NCBI GenBank assembly: GCA_019411205.1
Contig: DXRF01000229.1
Coordinates: 1-5,161 of the forward strand
DNA from: Parabacteroides sp.
GTDB taxonomy: Bacteria > Bacteroidota > Bacteroidia > Bacteroidales > Tannerellaceae
Reading direction: 5' to 3'
Length of the DNA stretch: 5,161 nt
This document shows positions 1 through 4,704 of this stretch, one piece after another. Under the pieces are notes generated by a model. The model was not told where the DNA came from. It ran no database searches and worked only from the letters and a program-made list of their open reading frames with translations. Numbering within the stretch: position 1 is the stretch's first letter; each line of letters begins with the position of its first letter. Made by a program: the position numbers and the translations under genes.

Positions 1-351
1 GTGTATCATAAGGTACGCATCAACTACTATCCTCCCCGCAAGGACAATAAAGAAGCATGGGACAATATCGACATCTTCGGTTGGATGGGTTACCCGATGG
101 AAATCAAGGTGAACTTCCTTTGCCGCGACTCCATCCTGGCTGCACCTATCGCACTTGACCTGGTGTTGTTCAGCGATCTGGCCCTGCGTGCCGGCATGTG
201 TGGCATTCAGACTTGGTTGTCGTTCTTCTGCAAGAGCCCGATGCACGACTTCGAACACCAGCCCGTGCATGACCTGTTCCAGCAATGGAGAATGGTTAAA
301 CAGACGTTGCGCGACATGATTGGAGAAAAAGCTCCTAGCTATCTGGACTAA
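1..351 (+). CDS. myo-inositol-1-phosphate synthase, C-terminal part (5' end outside window)
   Basis: These are the last 116 codons of a myo-inositol-phosphate synthase (inositol-3-phosphate synthase family), the NAD-dependent cytosolic enzyme that isomerises glucose 6-phosphate to inositol phosphate. Seen: a HKVRINYYP segment, a DNKxAWD box around local residues 15-21 (its lysine falls in the conserved lysine-rich catalytic region of the family), and a DSILAAPIALDL segment at 43-54, followed by a helical tail typical of the C-terminus. The GTG at position 1 is best read as an internal valine codon, because family members are about 400 residues or more and the N-terminal NAD-binding Rossmann part must lie upstream. 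The gene supplies the head group for the downstream lipid genes but is cut off from them by a terminator. It appears to match BT_1526 of B. thetaiotaomicron (from memory). Confidence 0.93.
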   Translation: MYHKVRINYYPPRKDNKEAWDNIDIFGWMGYPMEIKVNFLCRDSILAAPIALDLVLFSDLALRAGMCGIQTWLSFFCKSPMHDFEHQPVHDLFQQWRMVKQTLRDMIGEKAPSYLD

Positions 352-376
352 AATCAGGGTAATACAAAATCAGTCT

Positions 377-408
377 CATGCTGATGAAACTTTCGTTCCA
401 TCAGCATG
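377..408 (+). repeat. inverted repeat (hairpin) in the 3' region of the synthase gene
   Basis: A perfect 10-bp inverted repeat, CATGCTGATG at 377-386 and CATCAGCATG at 399-408, is separated by 12 nt. Beyond an A.C mismatch the loop can pair three more bases (388-390 with 395-397). It lies 25 bases after the stop codon and is followed only by a short ATTTT run. It may be a weak first terminator or an RNA 3'-end stabiliser placed before the stronger hairpin at 422-460. Confidence 0.6.
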
Positions 409-421
409 GAATTTTCGATAT

Positions 422-460
422 AACTTTCTCCCGGATAAGGGGGAAAGTTTTATTATTTTT
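422..460 (+). terminator. rho-independent terminator after inositol-phosphate synthase
   Basis: The left arm AACTTTCTCCC (422-432) pairs with GGGGGAAAGTT (439-449) over 11 bp, with one G.U wobble and a 6-nt loop. It runs straight into the T-rich tract TTATTATTTTT (450-460). This is a classic intrinsic terminator on the + strand. It ends the inositol-phosphate synthase transcript and lies just before the next promoter. Confidence 0.88.
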
Positions 461-461
461 A

Positions 462-469
462 TAACTTTG
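462..469 (+). promoter_or_regulatory. Bacteroidetes -7 promoter element for the four-gene lipid operon
   Basis: TAACTTTG matches the Bacteroidetes sigma-ABfr -7 consensus TAnnTTTG exactly and ends 19 bases before the ATG at 489. No TTTG -33 box is present at the expected distance, because that stretch is the right arm of the preceding terminator. Transcription is inferred to start at about 473-477, giving a very short leader of roughly 12-16 nt with no Shine-Dalgarno sequence. Confidence 0.65.
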
Positions 470-488
470 CACACATTTTATTGACAGG

Positions 489-962
489 ATGAAAAGAGTT
501 CCACTAATTCATATTATTATTGCAACAGGCTTTGGTTCCGGTTTTTCTCCGTTTGCTCCGGGAACGGCAGGAGCCTTGTTAGCTACGCTGATCTGGCTTG
601 CATTGTCTTGCACCGTATCTCCTACTCTGCTTCTTATTATAACCGCGTTACTGGTCGGTATTTTTACGATTACCGGCATCCGTTCTGCAAACGCAGTCGA
701 GCCTATTTGGGGAGAAGATCCTTCGCGGGTAGTAGTAGACGAAATGGTAGGTGTCTGGATTCCGCTTTTGGCGGCACCGGCTGATAACCTGTGGTATGCA
801 CTGGCAGCATTCGTGCTATTCCGACTGTTCGACATTTTCAAGCCGTTGGGTATACGCAAGATGGAAAGTCTCAAGGGGGGAGTCGGAGTAATGATGGATG
901 ATATTTTGGCTGGAATATATAGCCTCATCCTGCTAATCGGTGCAAGATGGTTGATTGGATAA
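489..962 (+). CDS. PgpA-family phosphatase, probable phosphatidylinositol-phosphate phosphatase
   Basis: A 157-residue membrane protein of the phosphatidylglycerophosphatase A family, at the usual family length. Seen: GFGSGFSPFAPGTAG at residues 14-28, a VVVDEMVG motif at 81-88, FRLFDIFKP at 111-119 and GGVGVMMDDILAG at 130-142, which are the conserved acidic and glycine-rich motifs of PgpA. Hydrophobic helices lie near 29-62, 88-115 and 138-156. PgpA proteins remove the terminal phosphate from phosphatidylglycerol phosphate. Sitting between an inositol-phosphate synthase and a phosphatidylinositol-phosphate synthase, this copy more likely acts on phosphatidylinositol phosphate to give phosphatidylinositol; that substrate is inferred from context and from the B. 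thetaiotaomicron BT_1525 precedent. It is the first gene after the promoter at 462, and its last 16 bp overlap the next gene. Confidence 0.9.
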   Translation: MKRVPLIHIIIATGFGSGFSPFAPGTAGALLATLIWLALSCTVSPTLLLIITALLVGIFTITGIRSANAVEPIWGEDPSRVVVDEMVGVWIPLLAAPADNLWYALAAFVLFRLFDIFKPLGIRKMESLKGGVGVMMDDILAGIYSLILLIGARWLIG

Positions 963-1453
963 AGAAAAGTGCAAGAGCGTTTTCGGAGAAAGGCGGGATA
1001 TTCATGTTCATACGAGCCCAATTTTCTTCACAGGTCGCCAGCGCGACAGACTTTCTGGTCACAATCTTGTTAGTTAAATTATTTGGAGTTTATTACGTAT
1101 ATGCAACCTTCACCGGTTCTGTCTGCGGCGGAATCGTGAATTGCATCATCAATTACAAATGGACATTCAAATCCAAAGAATGCAAAAAACGGCATGTAAT
1201 GGTAAAATACCTGCTGGTCTGGATCGGCAGTATATTACTGAATACCTGGGGAATCTATTTCATGACGGAAACGATCAGCAAGAATCCTTGGGTCCAGGAG
1301 ACGCTGAAACACTATATCGACGACTTGTTCGTCTTTTCCAAGATAGTGGTTTCACTGATTGTCGGATTTCTTTGGAACTATAATATGCAACGTGTCTTTG
1401 TCTACAAGAACTGTAGGATCAGAGGCCGTTTCCAGAGAGCAAACTCAAAATAA
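947..1453 (+). CDS. GtrA-family membrane protein in the inositol-lipid operon
   Basis: A 168-residue protein with four predicted membrane helices, at about residues 28-47, 50-68, 86-106 and 127-147, matching the small GtrA family. The family's asparagine/aromatic signature appears after both helix pairs: NCIINYKWTF at 65-74 and WNYNMQRVFVY at 143-153. GtrA proteins are linked to polyprenyl-phosphate sugar flipping or cell-surface glycosylation, but the activity is poorly defined. Its place between the phosphatase and the phosphatidyltransferase suggests a role in moving or modifying an inositol lipid, which is inference only. The start at 947 overlaps the upstream gene by 16 bp and gives a basic amphipathic N-terminus. 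An alternative ATG at 1004 (residue 20) would remove the overlap and begin right at the conserved region, so the exact start is uncertain. Confidence 0.82.
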   Translation: MVDWIKKSARAFSEKGGIFMFIRAQFSSQVASATDFLVTILLVKLFGVYYVYATFTGSVCGGIVNCIINYKWTFKSKECKKRHVMVKYLLVWIGSILLNTWGIYFMTETISKNPWVQETLKHYIDDLFVFSKIVVSLIVGFLWNYNMQRVFVYKNCRIRGRFQRANSK

Positions 1454-1470
1454 AAACAAAATAGTAAGAT

Positions 1471-2154
1471 ATGAAATTCAAAGTTTTTAGAGATTGGTTG
1501 CAACAGACGATCTATAAGATCATCAACCCGATCGTACATGGAATGATTAAAATTGGGATCACTCCCAATTTTATTACAACGACAGGATTAATCCTGAATA
1601 TTGTGGCTGCCTGCATATTCCTTTATGCAGGAATGAAGGGAGAGCGAGATGATTTCTACTACATCGGTTGGGGTGGCGGCATCATCCTGTTTGCCGGACT
1701 ATTCGACATGATGGACGGGCAAGTGGCACGCATCGGCAAAATGAGTTCCACGTTCGGAGCTTTGTACGATTCGGTACTGGATCGCTACAGCGAACTGACG
1801 GTTTTCTTCGGAATCTGTTTTTATCTGATTAATCAAGGATATGTCATCAGTTCGATCGTAGCTTTCATTGCTTTGATCGGCTCATTGATGGTAAGCTATG
1901 TCCGTGCCCGTGCCGAAGGGTTGGGGCTTGAATGTAAGGTAGGTTTCATGCAACGTCCCGAACGCGTGGTGTTGACCGGATTAGGCGCTCTTTGCTGCGG
2001 TATTTTTGCTCCTATGATGAAAAACAACGAGACATTCGAACCGATCATGCTATTTGTCATTCCTTTACTGATCGTGGCGATATTCTCCAACATCACGGCA
2101 TTCGCACGCCTGAACCATTGTCGTAAACTATTGAGCAGCAAAGACAACGAATGA
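1471..2154 (+). CDS. CDP-alcohol phosphatidyltransferase, probable phosphatidylinositol-phosphate synthase
   Basis: A 227-residue integral membrane enzyme with about six helices. The complete CDP-alcohol phosphatidyltransferase signature is present: D79, D82, G83, A86, R87, G96, D100 and D104 (DxxDGxxARx8GxxxDxxxD), whose aspartates bind the metal and CDP-diacylglycerol. The TPNFIT segment at 31-36 is the usual N-terminal motif. Downstream, RARAEGLGL at 145-153 and QRPERVVL at 161-168 resemble the region that binds inositol phosphate in actinobacterial phosphatidylinositol-phosphate synthases. The predicted reaction is CDP-diacylglycerol plus inositol phosphate to phosphatidylinositol phosphate plus CMP. 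The gene starts 17 bases after the GtrA gene, without a clear Shine-Dalgarno sequence, and its TGA overlaps the next ATG by 4 bp. It matches BT_1523 in position. A phosphatidylglycerol-phosphate synthase is the less likely alternative. Confidence 0.92.
   Translation: MKFKVFRDWLQQTIYKIINPIVHGMIKIGITPNFITTTGLILNIVAACIFLYAGMKGERDDFYYIGWGGGIILFAGLFDMMDGQVARIGKMSSTFGALYDSVLDRYSELTVFFGICFYLINQGYVISSIVAFIALIGSLMVSYVRARAEGLGLECKVGFMQRPERVVLTGLGALCCGIFAPMMKNNETFEPIMLFVIPLLIVAIFSNITAFARLNHCRKLLSSKDNE
1548..1573 (+). repeat. perfect 11-bp intragenic hairpin in the phosphatidyltransferase gene
   Basis: TAAAATTGGGA (1548-1558) and TCCCAATTTTA (1563-1573) are perfect reverse complements around the tetraloop TCAC. 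The structure lies about 80 nt inside the coding sequence, over the codons for residues 26-35, including the conserved TPN motif. The right arm ends in a T-rich run, so the RNA resembles a small intrinsic terminator or attenuator. Function is unknown and the match could be coincidental. Confidence 0.55.
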
Positions 2155-3086
2155 AAGAGACTATTGTACTCCCGTCAAGGAAGGAGATAGGGATTGTTAT
2201 CAGCCTAACAGCGCTGTTTCTTTTGCTGACAGCCATATGCATCGGATTGCGTCCGGAGCATGTATTCATGGTCAGTCTCTATCTACTCCTCTTTTTCGCC
2301 AGCAAGACCACCCGTAAGTTGGCTGTCGCCTTGTTGCCGTTCGCTCTTTTCGGCATTTCATACGACTGGATGCGTGTTTTCCCAAACTACGAGGCGAACC
2401 CGATTGATGTAGAAAGTCTGTATAATCTGGAAAAAAGCCTGTTCGGCATAAACGATAATGGGAATATATTGATTCCTTGCGAGTATTTCGCGATCCATAA
2501 TTGCCAGATTGCAGACTTCCTTGCAGGTATATTTTATCTCTGCTGGGTTCCCGTTCCGATTGCTTTCGGGTTGTGGCTCTACCTCAAGGGAGACCGCAAT
2601 TTATATCTCCGCTTCTCGATAGTATTCCTGTTCGTCAACTTGATCGGCTTTGCCGGATATTATATCCATCCGGCAGCACCTCCCTGGTATGCAATCAATT
2701 ATGGTTTCGAGCCGATACTCGACACACCGGGTAATGTTGCCGGACTCGGCAAGTTTGACGCATTGACCGGCCTTTCGATCTTCGATTCCATCTATGGCCG
2801 CAACGCAAACGTATTCGCGGCAGTTCCATCATTGCATGCCGCATATATGGTTGTAGCGTTATGTTATGCGATTATCAATAAATGCAATAAATTTGTGATC
2901 GTCCTGTTTGCCATCATCATGGTGGGAATTTGGGGAACAGCAGTTTACACTTCACATCATTATATTATAGATGTAACATTGGGAATTTGTTGTGCTCTTT
3001 TAGGAATCTTACTTTTCGAGAAAGGATTGATGAAGACAGGCTGGTTCAAAAACTTCTTCAACCGGTATTATAACTACATTAAATAA
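2151..3086 (+). CDS. AUR1-like PAP2 membrane protein, probable inositol phosphorylceramide synthase
   Basis: A 311-residue polytopic membrane protein with helices near 12-33, 38-72, 117-143, 148-172, 230-265 and 272-290. It carries the AUR1/PAP2 lipid-phosphotransferase motifs: HPAAPPWY at 173-180, AAVPSLHAAY at 223-232 (H229) and TSHHYIIDV at 267-275 (H270 and D274, the HxxxD pair). The APPWY, FPSLH and HHYxxD combination characterises fungal Aur1 inositol phosphorylceramide synthase rather than plain PAP2 phosphatases. The predicted reaction is phosphatidylinositol plus ceramide to inositol phosphorylceramide plus diacylglycerol, with the active site expected on the periplasmic face. The start is set by a 4-bp ATGA overlap with the upstream gene, which implies translational coupling. 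It matches BT_1522 in position and family (from memory). Ceramide synthesis genes are not in the window. Confidence 0.9.
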   Translation: MKETIVLPSRKEIGIVISLTALFLLLTAICIGLRPEHVFMVSLYLLLFFASKTTRKLAVALLPFALFGISYDWMRVFPNYEANPIDVESLYNLEKSLFGINDNGNILIPCEYFAIHNCQIADFLAGIFYLCWVPVPIAFGLWLYLKGDRNLYLRFSIVFLFVNLIGFAGYYIHPAAPPWYAINYGFEPILDTPGNVAGLGKFDALTGLSIFDSIYGRNANVFAAVPSLHAAYMVVALCYAIINKCNKFVIVLFAIIMVGIWGTAVYTSHHYIIDVTLGICCALLGILLFEKGLMKTGWFKNFFNRYYNYIK

Positions 3087-3125
3087 TGTACCAATTAAAG
3101 AGTTTCTTCACATTGGCACATTATT
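3082..3125 (+). repeat. hairpin spanning the stop codon of the ceramide-synthase gene (possible operon 3' end)
   Basis: AATAATGTACCAAT (3082-3095) and ATTGGCACATTATT (3112-3125) pair over 14 bp with a single A.C mismatch (3090 with 3117). Within the 16-nt loop, AAGA (3098-3101) can pair with TCTT (3105-3108). The left arm contains the TAA stop codon. The nearest T run (TTTTTT, 3141-3146) lies 15 bases beyond the stem, so this is not a textbook terminator. It may still mark or stabilise the operon's 3' end. Confidence 0.55.
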
Positions 3126-3143
3126 CATTGCATCCCGACCTTT

Positions 3144-3171
3144 TTTGAAATAGCATGACATCTTAACTTTG
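3144..3171 (+). promoter_or_regulatory. Bacteroidetes-type promoter for the metallophosphoesterase gene
   Basis: TAACTTTG at 3164-3171 is an exact TAnnTTTG -7 element, and TTTG at 3144-3147 is a possible -33 element with a 16-bp spacer, which I believe is somewhat shorter than usual. The inferred transcription start is about 3175-3179, giving a leader under 20 nt before the ATG at 3195. The -7 box lies in the left arm of the inverted repeat at 3153-3198. Confidence 0.68.
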
Positions 3172-3198
3172 CCACAAATAAAAGTTAGGATGTCATGT
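3153..3198. repeat. 17-bp inverted repeat spanning the -7 box and start codon
   Basis: CATGACATCTTAACTTT (3154-3170) and AAAGTTAGGATGTCATG (3181-3197) are reverse complements except for one position (T3163 opposite G3188, a wobble in RNA). G3153 with T3198 adds another wobble. The 10-nt centre is GCCACAAATA. The left arm holds the -7 element and the right arm ends exactly with the ATG start codon. It may be an operator, or a hairpin that forms only in read-through RNA. Confidence 0.72.
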
Positions 3199-4001
3199 AT
3201 AAACAAACTCTACCATTATTCCTGTGCATACTCTTGTCTGCATGCGACTTGATCGATTACCATCCGTATGACGGCCGACTCACCATTTCCGAACGCGATA
3301 TCAACGGTCACAACATCCCGCTTATCGAGGCAGCAACAAAAGATAAAGATACGATCCGCTTCGTCCTGATAGGCGATACCCAGCGTAGCTATGATGAGAC
3401 GGAAGATTTCGTAAAACATATCAATACTAAAAAAGACAGTATCGATTTCATCATACACGGAGGAGACTACACCGAGTTCGGCATGAAGAAAGAATACGAG
3501 TGGGCCGTCGATATATTATCGAAGCTCGATATCCCGTACGTCGGATTGATCGGTAACCATGACGTAATCGGTAATGGCGACCAGGTTTTCAACAAATTGT
3601 TTGGAGCAAAAAACTTTTCCTTTATCGTCCGGGATGTCAAATTCGTTTGTCTCAACACCAATGCAATCGAATACGACTACTCCCACCCTGTTCCCGATTT
3701 CGGTTTCCTGAAAGAGGAACTGCAAGACAGCACCCGCCATTACAGCCGTACGGTCGTCGCCATGCATGCACGCCCCGGAAGCGAACAGTTCGATAATAAC
3801 ATAAAAGACGTATTCCAACTATATATCCGTGAATTCCCCTCTTTGCAGTTCTGTCTGAATGCTCATAACCATCAGTTACAAGTGGAGGATATTTTCGACG
3901 ACGGGATCATCTACTATGGTTGTAGCAATATAGCCAAACGCAACTACATATTATTCACCCTAACCCCGGACAACTACACGTATGAAGTTATCGATTTTTA
4001 A
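3195..4001 (+). CDS. calcineurin-like metallophosphoesterase lipoprotein
   Basis: A 268-residue exported phosphoesterase of unknown substrate. The N-terminus is a lipoprotein signal with a hydrophobic stretch at 5-16 and lipobox LLSAC, making C17 the predicted lipidated cysteine. The metallophosphoesterase motifs follow in order: GDTQ at 60-63, HGGDYTEFG at 88-96, GNHD at 120-123, AMHARP with H191, and NAHNHQ with H224 and H226. Q63 replaces the more usual histidine of the first DxH motif; the other metal ligands are present. It has its own promoter, and its 3' end overlaps the next gene by 20 bp, suggesting a two-gene operon. An earlier ATG at 3190 is in another frame, so 3195 is chosen because it gives the lipoprotein signal. 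Placement beside inositol-lipid genes allows a phospho-head-group substrate, but nothing in the sequence proves it. Confidence 0.88.
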   Translation: MYKQTLPLFLCILLSACDLIDYHPYDGRLTISERDINGHNIPLIEAATKDKDTIRFVLIGDTQRSYDETEDFVKHINTKKDSIDFIIHGGDYTEFGMKKEYEWAVDILSKLDIPYVGLIGNHDVIGNGDQVFNKLFGAKNFSFIVRDVKFVCLNTNAIEYDYSHPVPDFGFLKEELQDSTRHYSRTVVAMHARPGSEQFDNNIKDVFQLYIREFPSLQFCLNAHNHQLQVEDIFDDGIIYYGCSNIAKRNYILFTLTPDNYTYEVIDF

Positions 4002-4623
4002 ATGGATGCTCCTATTTCTTTTCCTGACCGGCACCTTACAGGCACAGGAGGCAATCGAGGATGATGTGCGATATAAAAAACGTGTGGAGAAATATATATC
4101 CAGATGGGAAAAACTCATTCCCCGTTATACCAAACTACAGTTTGCCGGATCAATGGGTATGCTTTCACTCGGAACAGGTTGGAATTATTATCGCAATCAC
4201 TGGGAAACAGATCTATATTTGGGAATAGTTCCCCGCAACTCGGACCATCATGCTATGGCAACCCTTACGCTCAAACAGAATTATTACCCCTGGAACATCC
4301 ATATCGCCGACAAGTTGTCTTTCGAACCTCTCGCCTGCGGTGTCTATATCAATACTCTTTTAGATCGTGACTTCTGGGGTAAACAGCCGGACAAATATCC
4401 GCAAGGCTATTACTGGTTCTCCACCCGCATCCGTACCCATGTTTTCGTCGGAGAGCGATTCACATTGAAGTTAGACACAAAAAAGAGCTGGCATAAATCC
4501 ATCTCTTTCTTTTACGAACTCAGCACCTGTGACCTGTATCTGATAAACAAGATCGGAAACGGTTATCTGAAACCCAAAGACTATCTGAGCCTCTCGTTCG
4601 GCCTCAAACTACAAATCCTGTAA
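3982..4623 (+). CDS. exported beta-rich protein, probable outer-membrane protein of unknown function
   Basis: I do not recognise the family. The 213-residue product begins with a signal peptide (basic MKLSIFK, hydrophobic core to about residue 19) and a likely cleavage after A21, leaving an N-terminal glutamine. A short charged helix-like segment (about 26-50, rich in K, R and E) precedes a region dominated by alternating hydrophobic and polar residues with many Tyr, Trp and Phe. Examples are LQFAGSMGMLSLGTGWNYY, WETDLYLGIVP and FSTRIRTHVFVG, and the protein ends in YLSLSFGLKLQIL. This pattern fits a small outer-membrane beta-barrel of about eight strands, although the last residue is Leu rather than the common Phe. 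The start at 3982 lies inside the preceding phosphoesterase gene (20-bp overlap), so the two are probably translated together. A later ATG at 4006 would destroy the signal peptide. Confidence 0.72.
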   Translation: MKLSIFKWMLLFLFLTGTLQAQEAIEDDVRYKKRVEKYISRWEKLIPRYTKLQFAGSMGMLSLGTGWNYYRNHWETDLYLGIVPRNSDHHAMATLTLKQNYYPWNIHIADKLSFEPLACGVYINTLLDRDFWGKQPDKYPQGYYWFSTRIRTHVFVGERFTLKLDTKKSWHKSISFFYELSTCDLYLINKIGNGYLKPKDYLSLSFGLKLQIL

Positions 4624-4625
4624 AA

Positions 4626-4663
4626 CAAAAAAACGGGAGGTGTCATTACGACAGCCTCCCGTT
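4626..4663 (-). terminator. rho-independent terminator of the - strand barrel gene
   Basis: Inverted repeat AACGGGAGG (4632-4640) with CCTCCCGTT (4655-4663). It is extended by TGTC (4641-4644) with GACA (4650-4653) past a bulged G4654, closing a 5-nt loop. On the - strand the stem is followed by a run of eight T residues and then GTTTTA (the complement of the A tract at 4622-4633), the canonical layout for ending the gene at 4705 onward. On the + strand the stem is followed by GTTCCCC, so it is a poor terminator for the gene ending at 4623. Confidence 0.87.
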
Positions 4664-4704
4664 CCCCATAAACTACATAAAACACTTAAAAGAACAAACT
4701 TTCA

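Noticed and set aside
1..3. GTG at the first base as the start of the inositol-phosphate synthase gene
   Set aside because: The translated part matches only the C-terminal portion of the family, so the codon is an internal valine and the gene is cut by the window edge.
509..1021. 170-codon open frame on the - strand
   Set aside because: It is a shadow of the PgpA-type phosphatase gene in the opposite frame; its translation shows no recognisable domain, and the + strand product has all family motifs.
3190..3192. Earlier ATG before the metallophosphoesterase
   Set aside because: It is in a different frame from the phosphoesterase, and its frame gives no recognisable product; 3195 gives an intact lipoprotein signal.
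3153..3198. Invertible (phase-variable) promoter flanked by inverted repeats
   Set aside because: The arms are only 10 bases apart and the promoter element lies inside an arm rather than between the arms, so recombinational inversion would not switch it. No invertase gene is present in the window.
3153..3198. Intrinsic terminator at the 17-bp inverted repeat
   Set aside because: Neither side of the stem is followed by a T tract on the corresponding strand, and the right arm runs into a coding start.
3761..3770. CATGCATGCA, a short palindromic run
   Set aside because: It encodes the conserved MHA of the phosphoesterase active site and is too short to be meaningful.
4213..4220. TATATTTG, a match to the -7 consensus inside the probable outer-membrane gene
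   Set aside because: It is within a coding sequence, with no gene starting shortly downstream; such short matches occur by chance.
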